Assembly: GCA_017481205.1 (NCBI GenBank)
Contig: JAFUPN010000035.1
Location: forward strand, 1 to 64,000
Source: Clostridia bacterium
GTDB taxonomy: Bacteria; Bacillota; Clostridia; UMGS1810
Reading direction: 5' to 3'
Length of the DNA: 64,000 bases
In this document: one piece after another, positions 45,547-54,339 of the stretch
Layout: each line of letters opens with the position of its first letter
Position numbering within the stretch: the stretch's first letter is position 1
Translations under genes and position numbers: made by a program
The notes under the pieces: generated by a model
What the model was told of the DNA's origin: nothing
The model's input: the letters and a program-made list of their open reading frames with translations, nothing else
The model's database searches: none

Positions 45547-47191
45547 ATCTTCATTAAAATGGGTTGCGTCTGTTTCGGGAAAAAATGCCCTATGGGTTAT
45601 GCTGCTTTCTCTTCTCGGTGCTGCCATGTCTTATTTGTCTGTCAGATTTGCGGTTGTATCAAAAACTGTTATGGATGTTGCCACCGGCACTCTGGCGGGA
45701 AGCCTTGTAGAAGCGGTGCTGGTTCTTGCCGGACTCATTTTCCTGCAGATTTTTGTACATATTATATACACACTGCTTGAGGTGAGGATTTCCTGCAGGC
45801 TTACAAATTCTATCCGCTCGCGGATATTCTCAAAGCTTCTGGGACGTAGCTATATGTCTATCGGAGCTTTTCATTCCGGAGAGCTTGTGAATCGCCTTTC
45901 TGCAGATACAAAGTCGGTTTCCGACAGTGTTATGACAATAATCCCCGTAGCTCTTACTCTGTGCTCGCAGGCGTTTTTCAGCTTTTATGAGCTCTTTGTG
46001 CTTGATAGGCAGCTTGCGGCAATATGTCTTGTAGCATTTCCCTTTGTGACCGTTGCGGCACGCTTTTACGGCAAAAAGATGAAGCCTCTTCACAAAGCCT
46101 GTCTTTCCAGCGACGGAAAAATCAAATCCTTTTCACAGGAGATTTTGCAGAATATTCTTGCAGTAAAAGCCTTTGTGAAAGAAGAATTGTGCAATATTCG
46201 TCTTGAAAAGCTTCAGACAGAGAATTACAGATTAAGAGTAAAAAGCGGCATAATAAGCATATTTGCAAATCTGCTCTTTTTTGCCGTCATGACCTTTGCT
46301 TATTATTTTACGCTCATCTGGTGTGCATCAAAGGTTCATGCGGGAATAATGACTGTGGGTACTCTCACAGCGGTTCTGCAGCTTGTGGGAGTCATGCAGG
46401 AGCCTTTCCGCAGGTTTTCTTCAGTTATCACTGGATATTATTCCATGACTGCTTCAGCAGAACGTCTTATGGAGCTGGAATCACTCCCGGTCGATGATTT
46501 TGCCGACGAGCCGGATGCCGCCGGCAGATTTGAAAAAATTGTTTGTGAAGGTATGAGCTTTTCCTATGACGGCGAGCCTGTTATTGACAATATTAACTTA
46601 TCTTTGACAGCAGCTAATATAATTGCTGTGACCGGAGCCTCCGGAGTGGGCAAAAGCACATTTATGAAGCTTGTTATGGGTGTGCTTAAGCCTTCTGAGG
46701 GAAGCATATGTGCAGAGTTTGCCGGAGGTAAACGCATATCTCCTCCGCCGAGAAATCTTTTTGCATATGTTCCTCAGGGCAATATGATACTGGCAGGTAC
46801 ATTGCTTGACAATATTACTTTTTTTGACCCTGAGCCGGACATTTACCGTGTCGAGTTGGCGGCAAAATCAGCATGTCTTGAGGAATGTATAGCCTCTTTG
46901 CCGGATGGTATCAACTCTGTCCTGGGCGAGGGCGGAGCAGGACTTTCCGAAGGACAGATACAGCGTGTGGCAATTGCCAGGGCACTGTATTCCGACAGGG
47001 AGGTTCTCCTGCTTGATGAGGCTACATCGTCTCTCGATGAGACTACGGAAGCAGCAATTCTTGACAATATAAAATCCCTGAAAAACAAGACCTGTCTGAT
47101 TATTACTCACAGACCGTGTGCCCGTGAAACTGCAGATTTTGAGCTTGTTTTTGACGGTAAAAATGTATATATTAACCAAAATGCACAATGA
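45533..47191 (+). CDS. ABC exporter with fused membrane and ATPase domains
   Basis: 552 residues from GTG 45533. Residues 15-310 form a six-helix exporter membrane domain; residues 330-552 the ATPase, with Walker A GASGVGKST (about 368-376), Q-loop FAYVPQGNMILAG, an LSEGQ signature (instead of LSGGQ) and Walker B VLLLDEATSSLD, then His switch ITHRP. There is no N-terminal C39 peptidase, so leader removal would need another protein, perhaps the S24/S26-like peptidase encoded just before it. Likely exports a peptide or small product of this cluster. Confidence 0.88.
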   Translation: MEKNKSSLKWVASVSGKNALWVMLLSLLGAAMSYLSVRFAVVSKTVMDVATGTLAGSLVEAVLVLAGLIFLQIFVHIIYTLLEVRISCRLTNSIRSRIFSKLLGRSYMSIGAFHSGELVNRLSADTKSVSDSVMTIIPVALTLCSQAFFSFYELFVLDRQLAAICLVAFPFVTVAARFYGKKMKPLHKACLSSDGKIKSFSQEILQNILAVKAFVKEELCNIRLEKLQTENYRLRVKSGIISIFANLLFFAVMTFAYYFTLIWCASKVHAGIMTVGTLTAVLQLVGVMQEPFRRFSSVITGYYSMTASAERLMELESLPVDDFADEPDAAGRFEKIVCEGMSFSYDGEPVIDNINLSLTAANIIAVTGASGVGKSTFMKLVMGVLKPSEGSICAEFAGGKRISPPPRNLFAYVPQGNMILAGTLLDNITFFDPEPDIYRVELAAKSACLEECIASLPDGINSVLGEGGAGLSEGQIQRVAIARALYSDREVLLLDEATSSLDETTEAAILDNIKSLKNKTCLIITHRPCARETADFELVFDGKNVYINQNAQ

Positions 47192-47266
47192 AAATATGTC
47201 AAATTATATATTTTTAACAAAAGATATAAATTTTGTAAAAACAAGAAAAAATTTATTGAAAACACC

Positions 47267-47295
47267 TTGACATTATATGTTTTTTTTGATAAAAT
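47267..47295 (+). promoter_or_regulatory. Promoter of the secreted protein and peptide genes
   Basis: TTGACA (47267-47272), 17-base spacer, TAAAAT (47290-47295). It lies 35 bp before the start at 47330 and separates these genes from the ABC transcript. Confidence 0.75.
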
Positions 47296-47329
47296 CACAT
47301 TAAGATTAATGATAGGAGATGTATGTCTT

Positions 47330-48280
47330 ATGAAAAATAATTTAGTAAAGGCAGTTGCATCATTAGCTACTGCAACAACATTATTGTTCTCAACGGCAAC
47401 ATGTTTCGCAGCTACAGCAAATACCGTTACAACTTATGGTACAGATGGTATCAATGTTACTTCTACAGTTTCAGAAATTAAAGAGGGGGTAATGGTTACA
47501 TACCTTGCAGGTTCTGATAACGGAGAGATTGCTTCCAAGGATGATATCCAGTATATCACACAGTGGACATCTGCAGGTGAATCAGAGGTTAAAACAATTT
47601 CTTACAATCTAAAAACAATTCCCAATACCAATCCTCTTGCAACAGTTAAGTATGGTTCAGACAACAGTGATGTAGCTACAGCTCTTAATACAGATGCTAA
47701 CAAGACAGTTCAGGTAGCTGGTATTTCAGCTACATACAAAGAAGATGAGGTATCTCTCTTTGTTGATGAAAAGGTAGGTAGCGGTGATGCTGCTACAGCT
47801 ATTATTAAAGTTTTTGATGGTTACGAAGTAGTTAGCATTACAGTTAACGGCAATCCGATAGACAAGGAATCCATAACATTTGAAATCCCTTACAATGGCG
47901 ATAACACATCTGTTGTTATTGAAACTCAGAAGACCATAAGCGCTCCTACAGTTGCTACTGCTGTTATCACAGATCTTGTAACTGTTACTGACAGCAAGGG
48001 TGCGGTTGTACCCAGCATTGGTGCTGTAGGTCAGATTACAGGTGATACTCCTGTTGAGTTTGGTATCTATGTTGAGAAGGGTGGCGTTCCCTTTGCATTC
48101 GGAGATGTAACAGATGGTTATTTTGCAGCTCTTCCTGCACTTGATGGTACTGATTCAAGTTACTATGCAGTAAATATTGCTGACGGAGCTCTTACCGGTG
48201 ATTATTCAATCTGCACATATGCAAAATTTGCTGATGGCAGAGAGATTAAGGGTACAGCAGGTAATGCAACTGCGAAGTAA
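47330..48280 (+). CDS. Secreted protein of unknown function
   Basis: 316 residues from ATG 47330 (AGGAG upstream). Signal peptide MKNNLVKAVASLATATTLLF with cleavage near CFAATA. The mature part is acidic, rich in Thr, Val, Asp and Gly and lacks Cys and Trp-rich motifs: probably three beta-sandwich domains (30-120; 120-205, KVFDGYEVVSITVNGNPID; 210-316). I recognise no family. Strong use of GTT/GCT/ACA codons and its consensus promoter suggest high expression. The 59-codon peptide gene follows 31 bp later on the same transcript, so the two products may act together. Confidence 0.65.
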   Translation: MKNNLVKAVASLATATTLLFSTATCFAATANTVTTYGTDGINVTSTVSEIKEGVMVTYLAGSDNGEIASKDDIQYITQWTSAGESEVKTISYNLKTIPNTNPLATVKYGSDNSDVATALNTDANKTVQVAGISATYKEDEVSLFVDEKVGSGDAATAIIKVFDGYEVVSITVNGNPIDKESITFEIPYNGDNTSVVIETQKTISAPTVATAVITDLVTVTDSKGAVVPSIGAVGQITGDTPVEFGIYVEKGGVPFAFGDVTDGYFAALPALDGTDSSYYAVNIADGALTGDYSICTYAKFADGREIKGTAGNATAK

Positions 48281-48311
48281 TTAAGTTGAGATAATAGCGG
48301 AGGTAATGAAC

Positions 48312-48491
48312 ATGAAAAAATATACAAAGCCTGTTGCTCAGGTTGTTGAACTTTCAGTTAAGGAATCAATCAGTGCGCTCACAACTAAGCAGTCAACTAT
48401 TTTTGGTTTCAATGGCAAGTCTGTAACTCTTACAACATATGCAAGTGCAGAAAGCTCTGTTACTATTGCTGAGAAGAACACAGTTGGTTGA
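48312..48491 (+). CDS. 59-residue peptide with leader-like N-terminus (possible RiPP precursor)
   Basis: The start is chosen at ATG 48312, eight bases after GGAGG (48299-48303); ATG 48306 is too close. The N-terminus MKKYTKPVAQVVELSVKESI contains a Tyr-x-x-Pro with following hydrophobic residues, similar to leaders that PqqD-like domains bind in lasso and related peptides. The rest (about 25-59) is rich in Thr, Ser, Val and Gly and has no Cys: KQSTIFGFNGKS, SAESSVTIAEKNTVG. No family match is known to me. With the PqqD-like, peptidase-like and ABC genes nearby, a modified or proteolytically processed peptide is possible, but no maturase gene is visible. Confidence 0.5.
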   Translation: MKKYTKPVAQVVELSVKESISALTTKQSTIFGFNGKSVTLTTYASAESSVTIAEKNTVG

Positions 48492-48518
48492 TATAAAAGT
48501 ATTAAATAAGATTTATCA

Positions 48519-48550
48519 GACGGAGCATTCTTTGGAATGCTCCGTTGTTG
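48519..48550 (+). terminator. Rho-independent terminator
   Basis: ACGGAGCATTC pairs with GAATGCTCCGT, followed by TGTTGT, just after the 59-residue peptide gene. Confidence 0.75.
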
Positions 48551-48624
48551 TATACATAGGAGAGATATTGTGGTGATGCATATAAAAATGATTGTTAAAA
48601 AAGTCACTTTGGAGATATAAAAAA

Positions 48625-48674
48625 TGCTCATAATGTTTTATGCTTTCTAACATTTAACATTATGAGCTCTTTTT
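48625..48674. terminator. Second hairpin terminator
   Basis: GCTCATAATGTT pairs with AACATTATGAGC, followed by TCTTTTT; it sits between convergent transcripts. Confidence 0.75.
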
Positions 48675-48737
48675 AATTTTGCCTTTTTGGTTGCTATTCT
48701 CTTTCGGCTATTTATAGTTAGTTATCTTTGCCTTATA

Positions 48738-49793
48738 TTATAATGATTTTTTTAAGGCTTCTTCAAGTGTAGGTAAAACAGCTTCTGCCATTCTCATGAA
48801 TCCCAGGTCATTGGGATGGCATCTGTCCATGGTGCAGCAGTCCCAGTCTGTGTCACCCCATAGCTTTTCGCCGTCTATAAACCACACCTTTTTGTCTCCC
48901 TTTGCTATGGCATTTGTATAGGTTTTATATATAATTTCTCTTCTTTTTGCGCCATATTCCGGACTGAATTTAAAATCCGGTTTTGTTATGAATACAACCG
49001 GCAGTTCGGGATTTGCTTTTCTGATAATCTCGAAGAATTTTTCGTGGGTTTCTTCAAGTTGCTCAGGTGTGGGGGCATTGTGGTCGTAGTCCATTACAAA
49101 CACAGACATATCAAGACTCGCTATGTATTCTGCCATGACAGGCTCGCCCTTGGCATTGCCTGAAAAACCCAGGTTTATGTAGTCGCAGTGCAGCTTTCTG
49201 CATACTATAGAGGTGTAGCATAAGCCGGGACGGGAAGCGCAGCCTCCCTGGGTTATGGATGAGCCGTAAAACACAACGGGCTTTTTGCAGTCTATATCGG
49301 TGTTTTCTTCGATGATTGCATCCAGCTGCAGACCTACGTGTATATCCTCCACATCATTGTATAGAGGAAAATTTATTGTTATATTCCTCATTTTCCGGTC
49401 TTCAAACTGACATATACCTGTGTATTCAGTCATCTGAGCATTTTCAGGACGGATGCAGGTATGAAATATACCGTCTGCATATACATCAAATGATGACTGA
49501 CCTGTGAGCGGAATATGTGGGAAGGGAGTAATGCCGGACAGCTTGCAGGAAAGTATAATATATTCCGAGTCTGTAGCAAAGCATATCCTGCCTCCGGATG
49601 TATGGTAGTTGAGTCCGTATACGCCTTCGCTTATTTTTTTTGCAATTTTCTCAGGCATCCTGCGAAATCCGTTGTCAAGTATAAGCCCGTGGACATACTG
49701 CATATTTTTCTTCACATCAAAAAATACTGCGTCATTTTTTTCAATATATGTTTGTTGTCTGAAATTTTTATCGATATCTAAAATTGATTTCAT
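48738..49793 (-). CDS. SGNH/GDSL-type esterase
   Basis: 351 residues, no signal peptide, GAGAGGAA upstream of the start. Residues 1-165 form a beta-rich N-terminal domain; residues 168-351 an SGNH hydrolase: nucleophile Ser in VFYGSSITQGG, the Gly/Asn blocks NLGFSGNAKG and VMDYDHNAP, and the Asp-x-x-His catalytic pair in TMDRCHPNDLGFM. Such enzymes remove acetyl or other ester groups from sugars, for example acetylated pectin or xylan fragments. It stands alone; activity on oligosaccharides imported by the neighbouring systems is an inference. Confidence 0.88.
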   Translation of the reverse strand: MKSILDIDKNFRQQTYIEKNDAVFFDVKKNMQYVHGLILDNGFRRMPEKIAKKISEGVYGLNYHTSGGRICFATDSEYIILSCKLSGITPFPHIPLTGQSSFDVYADGIFHTCIRPENAQMTEYTGICQFEDRKMRNITINFPLYNDVEDIHVGLQLDAIIEENTDIDCKKPVVFYGSSITQGGCASRPGLCYTSIVCRKLHCDYINLGFSGNAKGEPVMAEYIASLDMSVFVMDYDHNAPTPEQLEETHEKFFEIIRKANPELPVVFITKPDFKFSPEYGAKRREIIYKTYTNAIAKGDKKVWFIDGEKLWGDTDWDCCTMDRCHPNDLGFMRMAEAVLPTLEEALKKSL

Positions 49794-49877
49794 AATGGTT
49801 CCTCTCGTACATTAATAATCTGAATCTGTATTAAACAGCGCAATCCCGGCATATTTCGGCTAAAGGCTTCTCCTTAA

Positions 49878-50016
49878 GTAAACACTGATTAAATCGTTTT
49901 TTTTTGAAAGTTGAATCCTCCCACCACCTTCGGTGGTTTCCAGGCTCTCTTGTGTAAAGGGAGCTGTCAGCGTAGCTGACTGAGGGATTGTATAATTTCA
50001 ATTAATCAGTATTTAC
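49878..50016. mobile_element. 139-bp MITE-like element with 15-bp terminal inverted repeats (family C)
   Basis: GTAAACACTGATTAA (49878-49892) and TTAATCAGTATTTAC (50002-50016) are reverse complements with two mismatches. The interior folds into several hairpins (CCACCTTCGGTGG; CAGCGTAGCTG; GGCTCTCTTGTGTAAAGGGAGC), like repeats common between genes of gut Clostridia. It nearly fills the gap between the esterase and trkH genes. Confidence 0.6.
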
Positions 50017-50031
50017 AATAGAGTTTTAAAT

Positions 50032-51471
50032 TTATTTTTTCCATGTGTATGGTGAGAATATTATCAGCAGGGGAAATATCTCCAGTCTGCCTACCAACAT
50101 ATCAAAGGTCAGTATGATTTTTGATAAAAAGCTGTATTCCGAGAAATTGCCTGTGGGACCAACCTTTCCAAGACCGGGTCCTATATTATTTATTGCAGCT
50201 GCTACTGCTGTGAAATTTGTTGTAAAGTCAAAATTGTCTATGCTTATTAAAAACAGTGACAGAGTAAATATGCTTACATATGCCATGATAAAGACATTTA
50301 TGGCTCTCATAGTTTCGTGCTCAACAACTCTGCCGTTCATGGTAATTTTCAGGGTGTTTTTGGGATGAGCACAAATTCTTATTTCCTTTACAATTGATTT
50401 GAGCAATACAATTACTCTGGATACCTTTATGCCGCCGCCCGTGCTTCCGGCACATGCTCCTATAAACATGAGTATTACCAGAATTGTCTTGGAAAATTCC
50501 GGCCACTTATCAAAATCTGTGGTTGAAAAGCCTGTGGTTGTAATGACAGAGCCTACCTGAAAAGCTGCGTGTCTTACGGTAGTTGCAACTGAATCATACA
50601 TTCCGTTGCAATTGATTGATATAAGTATTATTGAGGCGGTAATTATGCCGATATAGCCCTTGAATTCATCACTTTTAAGAATAAGCTTTGGCTTTTTCAT
50701 GAGCAGCAGATGGTACATGGAAAAATCCACACCGAAAATTATCATAAATATTGTGATAACATTCTGCAGATATGGAGAATAATCTGCAACACTGGAGTTT
50801 TTAATACCGAAGCCGCCTGTTCCGGCTGTGCCGAAAGCGTGAGTAAGTGCGTCAAACCAGCTCATGCCGCCTGCAAGAAGCAGAACAATCTGTATCAAGG
50901 TCAGGGCAATGTATATCAGATAAAGAATTTTCGCAGTGGTTTTGATTTTTGGTACCAGCTTTCCTACTGTAGGCCCCGGGCTCTCTGCGCGTATGAGATA
51001 CATATTGTTGCTTCCCGAAAGAGGCAGCAATGCTACTAAGAAGACCAGAACACCCATTCCACCTATCCAGTGGGTAAGGCTTCGCCAGAATATCATGCTT
51101 TTTGGCAGAGCTTCCACATCGGTAAGTATGGAGGCACCGGTGGTGCTAAAGCCCGAGACCGTTTCAAAAATTGCGTCAACATAGTGTGGGATACTCCCTG
51201 ATACGGTAAAGGGCAGTGCACCGAAAAGGCTGAGGAGAATCCAGCTAAGACCTACTGTTACAAAGCCTTCTCTGGCATACATAGAATGTTTCTTAGGGCG
51301 CTTTATACTTAGTGCAACACCGGCTCCTATGCATATTATAATGCATATTATAAATGTGGATATGCAGTTGTATTCCTTGTATATAAAGGCACACAGCAGG
51401 GGCAGAAGCATGGTTATTCCTTCAATTCTCAGTACCCAGCCCAGTATATGTCTGATGATTTTGTAATTCAT
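50032..51471 (-). CDS. trkH: TrkH-type potassium uptake membrane subunit
   Basis: 479 residues with about ten membrane segments and four selectivity-filter loops, seen as SGFSTTGASIL, GTAGTGGFGI, TTTGFSTTDF and AGSTGGGIKVSR. The protein belongs to the TrkH/KtrB family and imports K+ with the cytoplasmic gating subunit TrkA, whose gene lies 4 bp upstream. The length and the full TrkH-type N-terminus separate it from the shorter KtrB at 52985. Confidence 0.93.
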   Translation of the reverse strand: MNYKIIRHILGWVLRIEGITMLLPLLCAFIYKEYNCISTFIICIIICIGAGVALSIKRPKKHSMYAREGFVTVGLSWILLSLFGALPFTVSGSIPHYVDAIFETVSGFSTTGASILTDVEALPKSMIFWRSLTHWIGGMGVLVFLVALLPLSGSNNMYLIRAESPGPTVGKLVPKIKTTAKILYLIYIALTLIQIVLLLAGGMSWFDALTHAFGTAGTGGFGIKNSSVADYSPYLQNVITIFMIIFGVDFSMYHLLLMKKPKLILKSDEFKGYIGIITASIILISINCNGMYDSVATTVRHAAFQVGSVITTTGFSTTDFDKWPEFSKTILVILMFIGACAGSTGGGIKVSRVIVLLKSIVKEIRICAHPKNTLKITMNGRVVEHETMRAINVFIMAYVSIFTLSLFLISIDNFDFTTNFTAVAAAINNIGPGLGKVGPTGNFSEYSFLSKIILTFDMLVGRLEIFPLLIIFSPYTWKK

Positions 51472-51475
51472 AATT

Positions 51476-52834
51476 TTACTCCATAATATCGTCTATATCT
51501 TTAAAGCCTGATTTAAGTGTTACAACAATAACCGTATCTCCGGGAAGAATGGTATCTCTTCCTCGGGGAATCATTACCTTTCCGTTTCTGGTGATGCAGG
51601 CAATGAGCAGATTTTTCTTGAGCTTCAGGTGGTCTATGCGAATATTGGCAACAGGAGAGTCCTCCTTGATACGGAATTCCAGCGCCTCTGCCTTGCCGTC
51701 AAGGATAAGGTGCAGTGTCTCGATGTTGCTGCCGAGTGAATTTTTCTTTGCACGCATAAATCTGATAATGTAGTCTGCACTGATATTTTTTGGATAGATA
51801 ACAGTATCTAAATTGAGATTTTCTATAACCTCGTCATAGGCTATTCTGTTGATTTTGGTTATAATTCTGCCGTTTGTTACAGTCTTTGCATACAGTGACA
51901 GGAGTACGTTTTCTTCGTCGATATTTGTCAGCGAAACAAAGGACTCTGCGTATTCAAGCCCTTCCTCGAGAAGCAGTCTTTTGTCGGTGCCGTCGCCGTT
52001 TATTACAGTTACCTTGGGCAAAAGCTGACAGAGCCTTTCGCAGCGTTCTTCATTTTGCTCTATTATCTTTACGCTGATTCCGTGCTGAGTCAGCATACCT
52101 GCAAGATAGTAGGCGATATCTCCGCCGCCTACAATTATGGTATTCTTTACCCTGTCTGTCTTTACCTTGATTTTTTTGAAGAAATGAGCTGCTCCCTGAA
52201 TGGAGGCAATAATGCTGATATAGTCGCCGCTACGGAGTACAAAATCACCGCGGGGGATGAAAGCCTCGCTGTCTCTTTCAACACCGCATACCAGTATGTC
52301 ACAATCCAGCTTTGCCACAATATCCTGAACCATCAGATTATCAAGGACGGAATTTTTGTCTATCTGAAATTTGAGTATTTCCACTCTTCCTTTTGCAAAG
52401 GTATCAATCTGTATTGCTGAGGGAAAGCGTAGCAGACGGGCAATTTCACTGGCAGCCGCCAGCTCGGGATTCAGTACCATTGCAAGGGACAGGTCGTCCT
52501 TGAACATCAAAAACGACTTGCTGTATTCCGGCTTCCTTACCCTGGGGATGCACTTGCAGCTGCCAAGCTTTTTTGCCATAAGACATGCCAGCAGGTTAAG
52601 CTCGTCGGAGCCGGTTACGGCAATGAGCATATCTGTCTTGTCTATACCTGCATCCATAAGGGTTTCGGTGCTGAGGGCATTTCCCACAACTCCCATAATG
52701 TCAAAATCGTTTATTGCATTTTCTATAGCGCTGTATCTCTGGTCTACAACTGTTATGTTATGACCTTCTTCACGGCTGAAGCGTTCAACAAGCTTCATGC
52801 CAACCTTACCACAGCCTAAAATAATAATATTCAT
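51476..52834 (-). CDS. trkA: TrkA potassium uptake regulatory subunit (two RCK repeats)
   Basis: 452 residues with two tandem NAD-binding RCK units: MNIIILGCGKVGMKLVERF at the start and NTIIVGGGDIAYYLAGMLTQ near 230, each followed by a TrkA_C domain (about 135-215 and 370-450). It gates TrkH in response to nucleotides. It is coupled with trkH and divergent from the second K+ system. Confidence 0.94.
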   Translation of the reverse strand: MNIIILGCGKVGMKLVERFSREEGHNITVVDQRYSAIENAINDFDIMGVVGNALSTETLMDAGIDKTDMLIAVTGSDELNLLACLMAKKLGSCKCIPRVRKPEYSKSFLMFKDDLSLAMVLNPELAAASEIARLLRFPSAIQIDTFAKGRVEILKFQIDKNSVLDNLMVQDIVAKLDCDILVCGVERDSEAFIPRGDFVLRSGDYISIIASIQGAAHFFKKIKVKTDRVKNTIIVGGGDIAYYLAGMLTQHGISVKIIEQNEERCERLCQLLPKVTVINGDGTDKRLLLEEGLEYAESFVSLTNIDEENVLLSLYAKTVTNGRIITKINRIAYDEVIENLNLDTVIYPKNISADYIIRFMRAKKNSLGSNIETLHLILDGKAEALEFRIKEDSPVANIRIDHLKLKKNLLIACITRNGKVMIPRGRDTILPGDTVIVVTLKSGFKDIDDIME

Positions 52835-52874
52835 ATCAAAATTCCTCTGTTATAATTATATTGGATTTGAGAAA

Positions 52875-52903
52875 ATTATATCAAATAGCAATATTAAAGT
52901 CAA
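52875..52903 (-). promoter_or_regulatory. Promoter of trkA-trkH
   Basis: On the minus strand TTGACT (52898-52903), 17-base spacer, TATAAT (52875-52880). Confidence 0.75.
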
Positions 52904-52927
52904 TATATAAATAGTTAATAAACCTGT

Positions 52928-52956
52928 TTGACTATTGATGATTTTTGTAATATAAT
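52928..52956 (+). promoter_or_regulatory. Promoter of ktrB-ktrA
   Basis: TTGACT (52928-52933), 17-base spacer, TATAAT (52951-52956). The two divergent -35 boxes are only 24 bp apart, so a shared regulator could act on both. Confidence 0.75.
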
Positions 52957-52984
52957 GACAATATAAGTAAAGGTGGGTGAATGT

Positions 52985-54328
52985 ATGAAGCAAAGACTCA
53001 GGACAAAGCTCAATTATACGCAGATAGTAGCATACAGCTTTTTGGGAATAATTATTCTCGGTACAATACTTTTGTCGATGCCCTTTGCGGTAAATAAGGG
53101 CGTTGATGTAAGCCTTCTTGACACTTTGTTTACTTCAGCTTCTGCGGCAAGTGTTACCTGTATGACTGTTGCAGACAGCCTTTCCACCTGGTCTGTGTTT
53201 GGTCAGATAGTTATCCTTGTGCTTATACAGGTGGGCAGTCTCGGGATAATGACTCTTATTACCGGGCTTTTTACATTTAGAAAACGCAAAATCAGTCTGC
53301 GTGAGCGCAATCTCCTGATGCAGTCGGCAGGTACCATGCGCTTAAACGGAGTTGTCAGTCTTATACGGAGGATTGTTACAGGCACATTTGCTTTTGAGGC
53401 TGTGGGAGCTGTTGTTATAGCCGCGGCGCTTTATCCGCAGTTTGATTTGTGGCACAGCCTGTATTACGGTATGTTTTATTCTGTATCGGCTTTTTGCAAT
53501 GCCGGATTTGACTTGACCGGTTGCTTCGGCAGCTTTGGAGGTGTACTGTCAGAAGCGGACATCGCTGTAATAAACATTACCGTGACTTTTCTTATTATCA
53601 CGGGAGGTCTGGGATATATAGTATGGGAGGATATAAGCAAAAATAAATTTGCTTTTGAAAAATACTCCCTTCATTCAAAAATCCTTATTTCCTTCAATGC
53701 CCTTCTGATAGCCGGCGGAGGTGTTTTGTTTTTCATTTTTGAATACAGTCATACCCTGTCGGATTTTACTTTGGAAGAAAAAATATATGCTTCGTTTTTT
53801 CAGTCGGTGAGTCTTCGTACTGCAGGGTTTAATTTTCTTGATTTATCAAGACTTTCGTCAAATGGAAAGCTGCTGTCGATTTTGCTGATGTTTATAGGCG
53901 GCGGTTCCGGTTCGACAGCCGGCGGTATAAAGGTTACCACCTTTGCAGTGCTGGTGCTGAGTATGCTTGGCGGAATCAGATGCAGGGACAAGGTATCTGT
54001 ATTTCGCAGGAGTCTTTCGGATGATGCTGTGAGGCAGGCGGAGGTTGTACTTCTTGTATACGGATTTATGGTTATAGTTTCGTTTTTCATCATGGGATGT
54101 GTCGAAAGCTTTTCGGCAGGACAGCTGCTTTTTGAAGCGGTTTCCGCTGTCAGCACCACCGGTATGACACTGGGCATTACCCGCGGGCTATCCGCTTTAT
54201 CAAAAATTGTGATTATGATTCTTATGTTCGGCGGAAAAATAGGCGGTCTGGCATTTATGGTGCTTTTTATGGAAAAACGTATTGCTGTCGGGCTGAACCG
54301 CCCATCTGAGAAAATAATAATAGGATAA
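52985..54328 (+). CDS. ktrB: KtrB-type potassium/sodium transporter membrane subunit
   Basis: 447 residues from ATG 52985 (AAAGGTGGG upstream). Four filter loops are visible: TSASAASVTCM, FCNAGFDLTG, SLRTAGFNFLDL and GSGSTAGGIKVTTF. The shorter N-terminus (KLNYTQIVAYSFLGIIILGT) and the partner KtrA place it in the Ktr branch. It imports K+, often with Na+. The first loop (SAASVTCM) departs from the usual T-x-GF-x-T, as often happens in KtrB. Confidence 0.92.
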   Translation: MKQRLRTKLNYTQIVAYSFLGIIILGTILLSMPFAVNKGVDVSLLDTLFTSASAASVTCMTVADSLSTWSVFGQIVILVLIQVGSLGIMTLITGLFTFRKRKISLRERNLLMQSAGTMRLNGVVSLIRRIVTGTFAFEAVGAVVIAAALYPQFDLWHSLYYGMFYSVSAFCNAGFDLTGCFGSFGGVLSEADIAVINITVTFLIITGGLGYIVWEDISKNKFAFEKYSLHSKILISFNALLIAGGGVLFFIFEYSHTLSDFTLEEKIYASFFQSVSLRTAGFNFLDLSRLSSNGKLLSILLMFIGGGSGSTAGGIKVTTFAVLVLSMLGGIRCRDKVSVFRRSLSDDAVRQAEVVLLVYGFMVIVSFFIMGCVESFSAGQLLFEAVSAVSTTGMTLGITRGLSALSKIVIMILMFGGKIGGLAFMVLFMEKRIAVGLNRPSEKIIIG

Positions 54329-54339
54329 GGAGAGAGGTT

